Source of the DNA: Ianthella basta
Taxonomy: Eukaryota; Porifera; Demospongiae; Verongiida; Ianthellidae
Length of the DNA: 64,000 bases
Assembly: GCA_964019415.1 (NCBI GenBank)
Contig: OZ025881.1
Span: forward strand, 821,201-885,200
Direction of reading: 5' to 3'
Shown one piece after another: positions 49,500 to 61,962 of this stretch (within the stretch, counting starts at the first letter, position 1; each line of letters opens with the position of its first letter). The notes under the pieces were generated by a model. That model had not been told where the DNA came from. It saw only the letters and a program-made list of their open reading frames with translations, and did no database searches. Both the position numbers and the translations under genes were made by a program.

Positions 49500-50003
49500 A
49501 TGGAGTGGCAAGGCAAACTACTCAAGACCTTCCTCATTGCATCAGTGATCTACACACTGACATTTTGAGCACCAGTGAAGAGAGATACCTGCATTGGCAG
49601 TGGTTCCCGTAATGTGATCAACTGCAATGGAAACTTTACGACAGATATTGTCAACATCACAGACACATTGTGTGCCAATTGCAATGAAACTCTGTTGGAC
49701 TGTTCTTTTGGTCTTAATAGCATCAGAGTATGTGACCTTGATGAGTATCTGGAACCACTACTCATTCGAAGCAAAACCAACTATTCACAGATGGCGAGTC
49801 AGGCAGTAGAACTGTGTTTCAACAGCAGTGCCACTGACTGTACTGGTGCACAGGATTGCAAGCGTGCTACAGCAGTTGTAAAGCTCCAAGCCATCATCAA
49901 AGGTGCCATTGCTAAATACAGTGAACATGGTGTTCAGAATGCACAACTAATTCCTGATAATATCAAACCTGCTCGTATCCTAGGATACAGAGAGGGTGAC
50001 TGA
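49500..50003 (+). pseudogene. A6, class A gene with a nonsense codon in the signal peptide
   Basis: The ATG and first 22 codons are normal. Then the Gly codon of TFGAPV is changed from GGA to TGA (49566-49568), a single substitution. After the stop, the family frame is otherwise intact to the same RILGYREGD end as A1 to A5. It has Glu instead of Arg in DLDEYLEP, a change shared with A7. Without readthrough no secreted product is expected. Confidence 0.85.
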
Positions 50004-51592
50004 GGAATTGCACAGGAACACAGCACACACTTGTGCATGTGCATGCAGTTGCTTCTAATGCATCCAGGCTGTACGTGGGGACTTTGTATGAGGGAGGAAG
50101 GGATGGCAGCAATGAAATTAGTACTACAGTGTCACAGTTGTTGTGCTGTGGAAGTAACAAGTGAAAGCTCTCCCTTCGATGAATACCTTAATTTTCACTC
50201 ATGGGAAGGTCATGTACATGTGCACATACACACCAAGAGAACAGTAATGATTCTTGACTGCAGCACAATGCCATACAGTAGCAGAAACATGCAAAGTATA
50301 CACTAATACAGTAATCACTTTCAGCATTTGCGTTAATTGCTCAATCTGTTATGTGTTGCGTTCAAGAACCATCTAACCTTGTCTACACCATAGAAAAGCT
50401 CTATAATTGAATGCCATCACCCACCAAGCGGTCTTTAAGGTATGACACCATCCAGTATCTAATTTAATTTAGTGAATTTAATGAGTAGCATTGAACTATT
50501 GTACCAATAAGTATTTGTATTGGCAAACACTATTTGTACACAGAAAACTGATGTTGCTACAATCATGATTGATCCCCTCCATGCAAGATTTAAACGCTAT
50601 AGTTTTAGTTGTTGCAAACACTTGTATCCCTATACATATATAGGTATTCAGTGTACATGTATAAGGTGTGGTATCAGCTTTTTCAACATTTCTAAATTCT
50701 CTCAGTCATTGACAATTCTGATAGGACACATATGGCTAGGAGGAGTTGGCATGATGTATCAGCTGCTGCCTTCATGGCACCATGTCCAGTCCCTTAGCAA
50801 ATTCTGCTCTTCTTACTCAAAACAGATTTAGTATTACTCTAGTCATTACTCAAAACACCGCTAAGTGTCCCTGAGCCCCCTGCACCTTCACTATACAAAG
50901 GGAGGTTGAATAACCAACACTCTCATCACACTATAATTATTTTCATTGTACATAATGTGTTAGTTCAAGATGACTTCCTTAATTCTGAATCAGTTCCTAC
51001 TCTGGTTCAGTTGTTCCTATGAAGCAGACGTCTGTACTTCAGTTTTGTACATGCACTTCTGTATATGTAACTATAATGCATTTAAATTCTATTTGCATTC
51101 TTCACATGCTATGTAGGTTATATCGTAAGAGATTTCATTCAGCAGATACTCTAGTAAATATTCTTTCCATGAAGCAGACCTACTGTGATCCTTTAGGTCT
51201 GCATTTACTTCTACATATATGGCGGTCAGCGAGGTCGGCTGCATGCTGCATGCATGCATATGGCTTGCTGTTTAGAGACTCTCCTTTAAATATTTTAGTT
51301 TAAATATTGATGATGTTATGCAGGTATAAAATATAATTAATTCAAATACCGACTGCTTTACAAATTTTGCGAACATAAAGTCTCGTCTAAGTCTAAATTA
51401 GAGCATACATGGTATGATGGCCTTGGGTGCATGTACTGAACTCTTGAACAGATGGATTCGAATCAATCCTGCAAACCACATTCGGGACATCATTACATAC
51501 ATTTCCCATTAGCCTGCCACTTCCCATGGCATTCCCCATGGCTACCATCATCAAAGCCCCAGCTACAGGTGTACATATAGTGCGTGTGCGTG

Positions 51593-51711
<119 letters not shown>

Positions 51712-52563
51712 GCACCCCATTAAACATCCAGGGAGAGGGGATTCTCCTTTCATGATGACTCACACTTCCCACTACATACAGTTAGCAGAAGTGAAGAGCT
51801 GCTGGAGCTATTGCAAGGAAATTAGGTTATTGTGGTGACAGTAGGAGGTAACAGACTGTGGCAAGGTGTTTGACAGATGGTGATGAGCTGTGTGATGTGC
51901 TGTTGAGAGAGGAATGTGGTACTTTCCGCAATCAACATTGGAGGTTAAGCTTTGTTGGCCATAGTGCCTGTACAATATCAGCCATGCCTCACAACTGGCC
52001 AGTTTGTCATATACTAGAGATCTCATGTGAAGGACAGATGTGGCACAGTGGCGGACCTGGGGGGGATACAGGAGTGTGAAGGAATCCCCCTTTTGCTACT
52101 CATTTGAAGGATAATGGGCAGATATTGGACCAGAAATAGGCATGGTGACAATACTTCAAGGGCACTGTGTGCATCTAACTACTTTAGAATTCCCCTTTCA
52201 GAAATTAATCCTAGATCTGCCACTGCAGCGGCATGGGTGCTGGCTATACACAAACATTTATACTCCATCTTAAGGGACCTCAGCATACACACAGAGTTGA
52301 TAGCTGTATTATAGCATTAATGGCATGTGCCAACAGTAGATACATACTCTATTTTGTTTGAGAAGGTATACATAAAGTGCTATCACTTATAGTGCACTCT
52401 ACCTGATCACACCCATGCATGCAGTAAGGAATGAAAGGGAAGCATATTGATGTTCATTGAAGAATTTATGACATCGCAACTGTGATCAGTACTTCGCATG
52501 CAGTAAAAGGTGAAATGAAGCACATTAACATTCATGGAAAAGTTAATGACATCAAAACTGTGA

Positions 52564-52571
52564 TGACGTCA
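52564..52571 (+). promoter_or_regulatory. CRE-like palindrome upstream of B6
   Basis: A perfect TGACGTCA in the B-type promoter. The upstream partner is TGACATCA. Confidence 0.5.
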
Positions 52572-52697
52572 AGGGACAAATCCCCAATACATCGCTTCTG
52601 CTCAGCACTTCGAGTTCTCCTACCTTTGTGCTATACCATAGTTCTGTAACAGCTGTTTTCCTATAATGACTGTGTGACCTCACTTGATTCCACAATA

Positions 52698-52706
52698 TAT
52701 ATAAAG
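52698..52706 (+). promoter_or_regulatory. TATA box of B6
   Basis: TATATAAAG, 109 bases before the ATG of B6. Confidence 0.78.
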
Positions 52707-52806
52707 AGGGACAGTGATCAGGTTGGCAGCATCAAGTCAAGAGTCATTTACAAGACACAAAGAGTCAAAACATCCCAAGATAGTCCAAGAGCAGAACAGA
52801 GAGCAA

Positions 52807-53320
52807 ATGGAGTGGCAAGGCAAACTACTCAAGACCTTCCTCATTGCATCAGTGATGTATACACTGACATTTGGAGCACCAGTGAAGAGAGATACATGCA
52901 TTGGCAGTGGTAACGTGATTGAGGATGCAAAGGCAAGACTGACCAGCATCAATGACACATTGTGTATAAATGTAACACAGTTTAGCTGTGTTGATGACTT
53001 TAGTGAATTCAATGACATAACAAACAATGACACTGATGTATATCTGAAAGCACTACTAAACCAAGATGATTGCAAAGTGCAACTTTACACAGATGGTGAG
53101 AAAGGCAGTGTGCAAGTGCTTCGATAGTGGTACCACTGACTGCGAACTTGCTAGAGCAGCCTTAACTCTACAGGACACTATCAAGAGTTTCATTGATAAA
53201 TACGAAAGCAGTGGCGAGAATTTCACACATTACCTTAGTTGCAAACCCACAGATGCAGAGATGCTTTGTTGGGCAAACAGATACACTGTGAATTTATTGA
53301 ATAAAGTATTAGAAATGTAG
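52807..53320 (+). pseudogene. B6, class B gene with an internal frameshift
   Basis: The signal peptide, PVKRDTC and the first half of the mature part are normal and somewhat different from B1 to B5 (GNVIEDAKARL, INVTQFSCVDDF). At 53061-53079 the sequence for LLKDSNFTQM is replaced by a longer one, net +13 bases. The frame shifts and stops at 53127. In the next frame the family sequence resumes (NFTQMVRKAV, LTLQDTIKSFIDKY, GENFTHYL, LCWANRYTVNLLNKVLEM) to 53320. The extra Cys in FSC and VMYTLTF in the signal peptide are shared with C genes and D2 respectively. It could be rescued only by an unannotated intron or if the shift is a sequencing error. Confidence 0.82.
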
Positions 53321-53751
53321 ACTGGAAGAAATAATGGTGACTACAGCTGCATGCATTCATATTCACTTTGTACTCATGTGACGTACAGTACCTCACTCAT
53401 TATCACATGTTAACCACATTTTGACTGTATACTTTCACATCAGCACAGTATTATTCATAAGCAATACCATAAAGTGTCTGATCAATGTATGATTATTGAG
53501 TATGAAGAGATCAAATCAATCATTACTATATAGGGATAATGACGAATTGAGCAAATATGTAACAAAATCAGTCAATAAATATTGCAGGACATTATAACCT
53601 TGCATGCCTTCATCAGCTGCATGCATTCTTTATCAAACAAACATAGCAATGAGCCTCTATACGACCTTATCAATACCAGGCTGGCAATGTCTGCATTTAA
53701 CTTGTATTTACAATCCATTGGATAATTACGTATATAATTACATAACTATTA

Positions 53752-53938
53752 TAGTGGAACCTGTCTAAGACAGTCACCTTCAGGCGATTTCTAAGTGAAC
53801 TTTATAGAGAGGTGGCTGCTCTGCAGAGTTGGATTGCAATACTTTAGCGCTATTCAAGGTGATGGAGGCTGGCTTGTTTTAGAGAGGTGACTGCTTAACT
53901 CAGTGGCCATCTTAGACAGGTTTCACTGTATTGTGATC
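53752..53938. mobile_element. 187-bp MITE, long form
   Basis: TA-flanked, with the same termini. The inner segment is like the long form, but with changes (ttggattgcaatactttagcgc). Confidence 0.7.
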
Positions 53939-54418
53939 TGTCTCATGATCAGCTGTTGCACAACATTAATAGGATGTGCTAACAATACAACACATAAATT
54001 AATATGGTAGGGGTTCATTGCTGAGTAATGTGTAATAGTTCAGGAAGTTGTCGAGTCAGGTTCTGCTAAAATTGTAATAGCTGAAGAAGATTCACAGACC
54101 GAAATGTCCTGTCCTCTATTTTGAAGTGCCTGCATGCTGAGTTCATGCTTGACAATTTCCCCTGGCTTCCTATATCAATGAGGTGGATTCATTGTTATAT
54201 GACGGTCTTGGGTGTGTACGCATATTGCACTCGTAAACAGAAATGGAACAAGACTGCATGTGAACCACATCCATGTCATCATATTAGATACACTTCCTCT
54301 ATACATTCCCCATGCAGGCATTCCCCATGGCTATACCATCACCGAAGCCCTATAGGTGTTCAAAGGGGATTCACCTTTCATGATGGCTCACACTTAAACT
54401 AGCTATGCACATTCATAG

Positions 54419-54421
<3 letters not shown>

Positions 54422-54464
<43 letters not shown>
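54422..54464. repeat. (CA)n microsatellite
   Basis: About 43 bases of CA, expanded compared with 5 to 8 units at the same place in the other spacers. Confidence 0.95.
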
Positions 54465-54468
<4 letters not shown>

Positions 54469-54971
54469 TGATGTAAGTATCTGCACAGCACACAGCTAGG
54501 AATAGTTATGAATGTAAAGTGGCTGTAAGGTATGTATTGTGCTCACATCATCAAATTGACATTATAGTCAGGAACTGTTACATGAGATCCAAGTTTGAGT
54601 GCTCGCAGGATGCCCAAGCTCCGAGGCCATTTAAATGAGTGGTATTGCCATTTGTGGGAATATATAATTATACGAATTTATACTTACTGATCCCAAAGAG
54701 AAGGGGCAAGGGACAGCAATCTTCCTCTAAATCACTGACCTGTAAATGGTAACTGTGACCAAATTATCACCAGATGTTCCTGTACACACATCCTCTTGCA
54801 ACATAATATATCACATCCTGTCAAACAGGTGGAAACAAACCTGTAAAATATTCTTGTTGTGGTGACATTCTGCTCAGCACTTCAAGTTCTCTACTTTTGT
54901 GCTATTATACCATATTTCTCTAACAGCTGTTTTCCTATAAGGACTGTGTGACTTCACTTGATTCCACAACA

Positions 54972-54980
54972 TATATAAAG
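54972..54980 (+). promoter_or_regulatory. TATA box of A7
   Basis: TATATAAAG, 113 bases before the ATG; the leader has four extra bases (tttatttacaag). Confidence 0.8.
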
Positions 54981-55084
54981 AGGGACAGTGATCAGGTTGG
55001 CAGCATCAAGTCAAGAGTCATTTATTTACAAGACACAAAGAGACAAAACATCCCAAGATAGTCCAAGAGAAGAACAGAGAGCAA

Positions 55085-55642
55085 ATGGAGTGGCAAGGCA
55101 AACTACTCAAGACCTTCCTCAATATTGCATCAGTGATCTACACACTGACATTTGGAGCACCAGTGAAGAGGGACACAAACACTAGCAGTGGTTCCCGTAA
55201 TGTGATCAACTGCAATGGAAACTTTACGACAGATATTGTCAACATCACAGACACATTGTGTGCCAATTGCAATGAAACTCTGTTGGACTGTTCTTTTGGT
55301 CTTAATAGCATCAGAGTATGTGACCTTGATGAGTATCTGGAACCACTACTCATTCGAAGTGAAAGCAACTATTCACAGATGGCGAGTCAGGCAGTAGAAC
55401 TGTGTTTCAACAGCAGTGCCACTGACTGTACTGGTGCACAGGATTGCAAGCGTGCTACAGCAGTTGTAAAGCTCCAAGCCATCATCAAAGGTGCCATTGC
55501 TAAATACAGTGAACATGGTGTTCAGAATGCACAACTAATTCCTGATAATTGCAAACCTGCAGATGGAGGAAACATGAAACAGACTCTTTGCTGGGCAAGT
55601 GAACACACTAAGAAGGTACTGGAGCTTGTTCCTACTAATTAA
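55085..55642 (+). CDS. Secreted cysteine-rich family protein A7, complete (185 aa)
   Basis: The only class A copy with its own C-terminus. The signal peptide is residues 1 to about 24 and KR is at 28-29. Ten cysteines lie at 43, 59, 62, 69, 79, 107, 115, 121, 156 and 169. The Cys usually found in RDTC is missing here (RDTNTSSG). Sequons include NFT, NIT, NET, NYS and NSS. After NCKPADGGNMKQTLCWASEH it ends KKVLELVPTN. Comparison with A1 to A6 fixes the break in those copies right after the codons for KP. Ten cysteines could form five disulfides. It is the last plus-strand gene of the array; function unknown. Confidence 0.85.
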   Translation: MEWQGKLLKTFLNIASVIYTLTFGAPVKRDTNTSSGSRNVINCNGNFTTDIVNITDTLCANCNETLLDCSFGLNSIRVCDLDEYLEPLLIRSESNYSQMASQAVELCFNSSATDCTGAQDCKRATAVVKLQAIIKGAIAKYSEHGVQNAQLIPDNCKPADGGNMKQTLCWASEHTKKVLELVPTN

Positions 55643-56630
55643 TCACGATCATGTATGTACTGTAGGTAGACTATTGCCACCATTAATTGTTCACCTTGTA
55701 TTCAATCATGCCATAAACATCACTCCTTATCATATTAATGACAGATTAAGCAATTGTAATAGTGAATAACTGCATGCATATATTTGTACATCATTTCTGT
55801 TTACTACTCCTAATCAATGTTGATCAATTTGAACAGACAATGTTGCATGTCATCACTACATGATAACATATCTCAATAAAAAGAACTCATGCAGCCATCT
55901 TGTCTTTGCTGCAACACTTGTACATGTCATTAAACTATACAGTCATGTGCATAATATTTGCACACACATAATGTATATGTATCTAAACAGCACACAGGCA
56001 TACATATGCACATATATAGAATGCAAGCATAATGGCATGCTGTACAATTACCATATGTGTGCATGTTCACAACGACTCATGCATGTACATGAGACACATG
56101 AGATCTAGTCCTTTAAACAGCACCTTGGCCATCTGAATATATATCTGAATTTTTGGCACAACAATAAGCATCAACACAAAAGGTTGTTCCCAAGTATGAG
56201 CATCTTTATTGTCAAGTGATCTACACAATGACATTGGGACCATGTGCACACACAGTCTGCATGTGGGGAAGGATGGGTGCCATGCATGACTGGAACAACA
56301 CAATACAAGCAGCAGTTCACATCGTACTGCTATGTAACTATTGCAGTAGGAATTATGGAATCAAAAATATATCAAAACAGATAAAATTGAACCATTAAAG
56401 TACTAAGACTGCTTTTTACATGCACTTGGAATCTCAATCAGGTTCAGTAATCCATATAGCAGGAAGAACTTAAATTGTCAATTGCAAAGAAGTATAATAC
56501 GTATAGTCTGTCCGTCTTGTAGTTATTCAGACTGCTGCCATGGACCTCATTGCTTGCATGCATGTTCAGGAAGTAGAAGCACTTGGGGTGGTTAATTCAG
56601 TTGCCATGAATTGTCCATGGAATCATAGTA
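55643..56630. other. 3' flank of A7; no further gene recognised
   Basis: This is the only 3' flank of a complete A gene, and it differs from all other spacers. It has a polyadenylation signal at 55875. Short open frames have no family features. Confidence 0.5.
55875..55880 (+). terminator. Candidate polyadenylation signal for A7
   Basis: AATAAA, 233 bases after the stop codon of A7. It is the first perfect signal downstream that I noticed. Confidence 0.4.
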
Positions 56631-56978
56631 CAGTGGAACCTGTCTAAGGCAACCACCTGTGGGCCAGTTCTAACTGACATTTATAGAGAGATGGCTGCTC
56701 TACAGAGGTGGATTGCTATGTTCTAGTTTTTTTTTTCCATGGAACAATTATTAAATAATAATACATAAGGCACATATGCGCACTGTCTTGGATAATTACA
56801 TAAATAGGCAAAGTTATATAACAAAGCACATGTTAGTGTTCTAAAACATAAACTGATTGGGACATTTGAATAAGAAATGATTGCTATGTTTTAGTGCTAT
56901 TTGGGGCCAGGGTGGCTGGCTGCTTTAATGAGGTGGCTGCATGCCTAATGCAGTGACCATCTTAGACAGGTTTCACTG
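56631..56978. mobile_element. MITE of the same family, with an inner insertion (348 bp)
   Basis: The termini CAGTGGAACCTGTCTAAG and the reverse complement of CTTAGACAGGTTTCACTG are flanked by TA on both sides. The inner part is interrupted from about 56726 (a T run and AT-rich DNA) and resumes near 56880. A half copy of the same family starts at about 57480. Confidence 0.65.
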
Positions 56979-57065
56979 TATGATCATTAGCTATGAATAG
57001 ATCATATCAGACCATCATTATATAGAGGTAAAGATTAATTGATTTTGAGCATATACATGTATATG

Positions 57066-57392
57066 TAGCATGCAGAATCAATTAATCAATTGTAGAACAT
57101 TTTGACCTCACAGGCCTTCATCAGCTTCATTTGTTATCAAACAAACATAGCAGTGAGCCTCTACGACATTATCATTACCAGGCTGATAATGTGCATTTAA
57201 CATGTATTACTTGTATAATTATGCCATTGGATATACAATATTATACAGCTTGATCTGTCTGAGGTTGTCAGCCTGGTAATGATAATGTCCCAGAGACTCA
57301 CTGCTATGTTTGCTTGATAACAAATGAAGCTGATGAAGGCCTGTATAATGTCAAGGTGTCCAGCAATTGATCAACTGATACTGCATGCTATA
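57066..57392. repeat. Foldback repeat
   Basis: The arms at about 57066-57190 and 57267-57392 are imperfect reverse complements: ggccttcatcagcttcatttg against caaatgaagctgatgaaggcc, and cattatcattaccaggctg against cctggtaatgataatg. One-armed copies of the same repeat are in every B/C 3' flank (ccttcatcagctgcatgcat, then taccaggctggcaa). Confidence 0.65.
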
Positions 57393-57479
57393 TACATATA
57401 TGTGTATACTCATAATCACCCTTACTACTATAGAATGATGTTTTATGTGATCTATTCATATGTAGCTATAATGATCATG

Positions 57480-57949
57480 CAGTGAAACCAGTCTAAAGCC
57501 ACCTCTCTCAAGCAGCCAGCCTCCTGGCCCCAAATACAGTCACACTAAAAAAATTGCAATCTACCTCTGTATAGCACCTCTCTGTTGTACGAAACAGGAT
57601 AATAATTATGCTAAAATGCAATTAGCGTATGATTCATTGAACAGCAGCTATGTGCAGTGCTGTATTTACATAATTCAAGGGGAGGGAAAGGGTTTGGTAA
57701 TACAAGAAATAAGGACAATAAGGGGGAAATATTATATACTGACACAAGTCTTGCCAAATTTACAGTGGGGAAGGCAAGTCACTTCTGTATGTATAAAATG
57801 CTCCTGGTGACGGTATGTCTAGGTAATAAACATAGGCATTGTATTAGGAGTGCATGAGGAATTTACAGACAGTTAGTGCTAAGACAGGCAGCAGCTGCTT
57901 CCATCTGTATGTTTCACTTCCTTAATACCCATTAAAATAGAGTCATGTT
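57480..57949. other. Partial MITE and unassigned DNA
   Basis: It begins with one end of the TA-flanked MITE (cagtgaaaccagtctaaagcc). The rest contains a segment (tacagtggggaaggcaag, then aaaatgctcctggtgac) that recurs near 59080-59130. No gene is recognised. Confidence 0.4.
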
Positions 57950-58710
57950 ATATATGGCAGTCTTGGCTGCGTGTATTGAACTCTTGAACAGATGGATTCG
58001 AATCCTGTAAACCACATCCTTGTCATCATTAGATGCATTTCCTAAATACCTGCCACTCCCAAAGCATTCCCCACAGCTACCATCATCAAAGCCCTACAGA
58101 TGATAGCACCCCATTAAACATCCAGAGAGAGGGGATTCACCTTTCATGATGACTCACACTTCCCACTACATACAGTTAGCAGATGTGAAGAGCTGCTGCA
58201 GCTACGTATTTTAAGGAAAGTAGGTTATTGTGGTGACACTAGGAGATAAACGACTCAGGTACAGCAGTTTGACAGATGGCAAGGTCTTGTGTGATGATGT
58301 GATGTCGAGATAGGGAATGTGGCATAATATACCTTCCACAATCAAGAGTGCATGGTACGTACAGCTGCTTGACAAATGTATGGCAAAATGTTGTGTGATG
58401 TGTTGTTGAGTGAGGCAATGTGGTACCCTGTACAAGTGAAATGTCTTGGTGAAGCCCCATCACCCACTGCATGGTCAACTTTGTACAGATATTGCATAGC
58501 TGAGGTTAAGGTTTGATGGTTCTCTGTGCCTGTATGTATGGCATCCACAGAATTGTATGCCATCTTGTCATCTGCAGGACTTTGACATGAACAACATCAG
58601 TGCCATGCATCATGTCACACTTCCTACCTGCCACCCCACAATCTTTGACCATCACCAACAATGCCATACAGGCGTTCATAATGCTCTGTTAACCAACAAA
58701 GAGAGAGAGC
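57950..58710 (+). repeat. Dispersed copy of the A-to-B spacer repeat, without microsatellite
   Basis: Matches the spacer around the GT microsatellite (ttgaacagatggattcgaat, agcaccccattaaacatcc, ggttattgtggtgacactagg), but it goes straight from ccctacagatg to agcacccc. It shows the state without the GT expansion. Confidence 0.6.
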
Positions 58711-59214
58711 CTTAAGATGACTCAAACATCCAACCAGTTCCTCATGCAGGTGTTGCAGAGTAAGGCTCCAGTGGTGGCTTTGGTGCAGGCTGATAATGCC
58801 AATTTAACCTGGATTACTTTTGCCAGGCTGACAACAACTGCATTTAACATGTATTGCATTTTGTATGCCATTGGATAATGTATTCTGTCACATGCTATAA
58901 TACATAGACTCTATACCATTATGTATACATTATTATACAGCATGATCTGTCTCAGCTGTTGTAAGAAACTGGATACTGGATATGCTAAAATACAATTAAT
59001 GTATGATTCGTTGATTAAGGATTCGGCAGTACAAAAAATATTGGGGGGATATTCTATACTGACACAAATCTTGCCAAATTTACAGTGGGGGAGGCAAGGC
59101 ACTTCTGTTATGTATAAAATGCTCCTGGTGACAGTATATGTATAGGAGTGCACAAGAAAAGACAGTTAGTGCTATATAAGACACGCAGCAGCTGCTTCCA
59201 TTTTTATGTTTGAT
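58711..59214. other. Unassigned repeat-like DNA
   Basis: Contains a second partial copy of the ccaggctgacaacaactgcatttaac repeat and the segment shared with 57770. No gene is recognised. Confidence 0.35.
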
Positions 59215-59780
59215 TTCCTTAATACCCATTAAATGAAGTCATGTTATGACATCTTGGGTGCATTATATGGATTCGAATCCTGTGAATCACATCCATGTAA
59301 TCATTACATGACGCTTCCTACATACCTGCCACTCCCAAGGCATTCCCAATCGCTGTACCATCACCTAAGCCCACACGCTGTACCATCACCTAAGCCCAAT
59401 CGCTATACCATCACCTAAGCCCACAGGTGTTTATATATAGCACTCCATGGAGAGGGGATTCACCTTTCATGATGACTCACACTTCCCACTACATACAGTT
59501 AGCAGATGCGAAGAGCTGCCGGAGCTATTTTAAGGAAAGTAGCTTATTGTGGTGACACTAGGAGGTAACAGACAGAGGTACAGCAGTTTGACAGATGGCA
59601 AGGTCTTGTGTAATGATGTGATGTTGAGAGAGGGAATGTGGCATATACCTTCCACTATCGGTATCTGTGCATCAGAGGTTAAGGTTTGTTGGTCCCTGTT
59701 CCTACATGTATGACATCAGCCATGCCTCTCAACTGGTATGCCCGTTTTCATTATACAGTGTCATGAGAACCAATGTGAAG
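59215..59780 (+). repeat. Second dispersed copy of the spacer repeat
   Basis: The same family as 57950-58710 (ggattcacctttcatgatgactcacacttcccac, ggttaaggtttgttgg). It includes a three-unit tandem repeat at 59351-59425, each unit 25 bases (ctgtaccatcacctaagccc). Confidence 0.6.
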
Positions 59781-60900
59781 GACAGATGTGGTGTGGATGT
59801 TAAACTGTACCTTATACCATGCACCAGATCTTGAGGGACTGCACACAGCATGCAGACAGTATAGACTGTGAATGACTGGTTCAAGAGAATGCTCGCAAAT
59901 CCTCCCGCCGAGGAGACTTTGGTGTTATTGATGAATGAGGATGATGATGAACACATGAACGCTGCTGGCATGCACATCTCCCAGATATAATTATACGTTG
60001 TTCTTAAACTCTACTATGTTGTCACCCGTGCAGATACATACCTCACCCACTTTAACAAACCAAGCACTGGTAATATAAGTATGTACATGCATGAATTGAC
60101 TGGGGCTAAATAATTAATTGCATGTGTGTAATTCAAATATAATTCAAAGATTTTGCATTCGGAAGAAACACGATTTGCTACAAAATGTTGCTTATAGGTA
60201 CAATAATAGTGTCTTGTATAAATTACATGCACATGCATGCAATATTACATGCAGTCAATGAGCAGAACCTCTCTGCTCACCTCATCCTGAGTCTTGCCAA
60301 GGTACTAGTAGCACATATGTATGTATGTGTAGTGCTCAAATGATGATCAGTAGCATGGTCCTAATGTCAAATGACTATATAATCTACTGTTCATGCCAAT
60401 GAAAAAAGTTATTTATCTGTTGTATACGTATATGTGATAATGTATGAGGTCCATAGCAAAGGGTATAATCTATAAAATGACCTTAATAGCTCTTAATTTC
60501 TGTAGAATACTAGTTGGCCAACTATATACGTAGACCCAACTTCTCATTACTTCTCTTCCGCCCCACATGTTAATAAAAAGTTGTATGGGTCTAGCAACCA
60601 GACTGGCAGAATACACTCATACTCAGAGGATGCTTGCAGTTGCAATTGGACTTTGCCAAGAGCAATCTATTAGTCAATCAGCAGTTACAATGAAGATCAT
60701 TATCCTTAGGCTACGTACATGATACTAAAAGAGGTTCAGTTAACACTAAAAGTGACTAAGGTATAATAATTATAGTATCTGCTGTACCTGAATATAATAA
60801 TGCATGCATATGTGTAACACTATATAATAGATATACATACGTATAATATTATGCTGTATCTATAATGTTCAAGGTTATCCAGTTATGCCAAGCACATTGC
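59781..60900. other. No gene recognised
   Basis: AT-rich sequence downstream of D2 on the minus strand. There are no clear exons or repeats beyond short microsatellite-like words. Confidence 0.35.
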
Positions 60901-61443
60901 CTATATTCTATTATTATTGCCTTCGTCCACACGGTCCAAGATTTGCTTAGTACATGTGCTTGCCCAACAAAGAACCTGTTCTGTGTCCGCGTTAACTGTA
61001 AGTGTGTAGCTGGGTGATTGTGTCAAATTATCACCTTTGCCACTGCATTCAGCAATGAAATCTCTGATGGTGACCTGGAGAGTTAAGGCTGCTTTAGCAA
61101 TTTCATATTCCCTTCGGTCATAGTCAGTGTTGATGCACCTCTCCACTGCCTTTCTCATTTCCCTTGAAAAGGTACCATTACGCAGCTTTAGTAGTGGTTC
61201 CAGATAAGTAGCAATATCATTTGGGGTGATAGCTATCTTGCTCTCATCTTCATTTTCTTCGCAGCTAATACTACTTACTTGCAGACATAATGTATTGTTG
61301 ATGGTGACAAGTTCTGCCCTTGCATCTTCAATCATGTTGCCGATGTTGGTGCATGTATCTCTCTTCACTGGTGCTCCAAATGTCAGTGTATACATCACTG
61401 ATGCAATGAGGAAGGTCTTGAGTAGTTTGCCTTGCCACTCCAT
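60901..61443 (-). CDS. Secreted cysteine-containing family protein D2 (180 aa)
   Basis: An intact, diverged member on the minus strand. The first 31 residues match the array genes almost exactly (MEWQGKLLKTFLIASVMYTL, then TFGAPVKRDTC). The mature part is distinct: cysteines at 31, 53, 61, 103, 133, 159 and 164, an acidic stretch (CEENEDESK), LEPLLKLRNGTFSREMRKAV, LTLQVTIRDFIAEC, and a VLCWAST end followed by a Cys. Sequons include NNT, NGT and NLT. The last residues are NNNRI. The promoter is family-type with a TATTTAAAG box. It is in opposite orientation to the array, like D1, so the plus-strand array is bracketed by two minus-strand members. Confidence 0.85.
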   Translation of the reverse strand: MEWQGKLLKTFLIASVMYTLTFGAPVKRDTCTNIGNMIEDARAELVTINNTLCLQVSSISCEENEDESKIAITPNDIATYLEPLLKLRNGTFSREMRKAVERCINTDYDRREYEIAKAALTLQVTIRDFIAECSGKGDNLTQSPSYTLTVNADTEQVLCWASTCTKQILDRVDEGNNNRI

Positions 61444-61543
61444 TTACTCTCTGTTCTTCTCTTGGACTATCTTGGGATGTTTTGTCTCTTTGTGTCTTGT
61501 GAATGACTCTTGACTTGATGCTGCCAAACTGATCTCCGTACCT

Positions 61544-61552
61544 CTTTAAATA
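61544..61552 (-). promoter_or_regulatory. TATA box of D2
   Basis: TATTTAAAG on the minus strand, followed by AGGTACGGAGATCAG, the diverged form of the family promoter block. CAGCTG and gacttcacttgattc are conserved upstream. Confidence 0.7.
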
Positions 61553-61962
61553 CATTGTTGAATCAAGTGAAGTCATGTAGTCATTATAGGTAAACAGCTG
61601 TTACAGAAAGTCTATTCTAATATAGAACTATAGTTTAGAGTCATTGAAGTGCTGAACAGGAGTGCAGCCATGTGCACATTTGGGATTTTTTCCTTGATGT
61701 CACTCAACTGTGGTTTCATTCATCTATGACTGCATTTCCCTATAGCCCCTCACTGAATTAATGGTTGGGATCAGGTTGAAACTGAACAGTATTAACACAG
61801 TGAGTGTGCATGCAGGGATCTCTATACATACATCTTGACTCATTTTATACCTAATAAGTTATATTATCAGAGCAATAGGCCATGTGCATTGCCAGCATGA
61901 CTCAGCAGTTTACCTCCTCATGCATGGATAGTATTACGTTTTCACACTTGCCCATTAATGAT
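61553..61962. other. Upstream region of D2
   Basis: On the minus strand it has the family block (aacagctgtttacctata) and, further out, a diverged counterpart of the B-type region (gttcagcacttcaatgactc, gtgacatcaaggaaaaaatcccaaa). The upstream region is therefore B-like, with TGACATCA in place of the CRE palindrome. Confidence 0.45.

Larger units (their letters stand above)
53321..54971. repeat. B-to-A spacer 5
   Basis: A more diverged copy of the B-to-A spacer with a MITE of intermediate length and a longer CA run. It ends in an A-type promoter. No gene is recognised. Confidence 0.7.

Noticed and set aside
52737-53075. Antisense open frames opposite the family genes
   Set aside because: They are mirror frames of the secreted-family coding sequence; no independent promoter or product.
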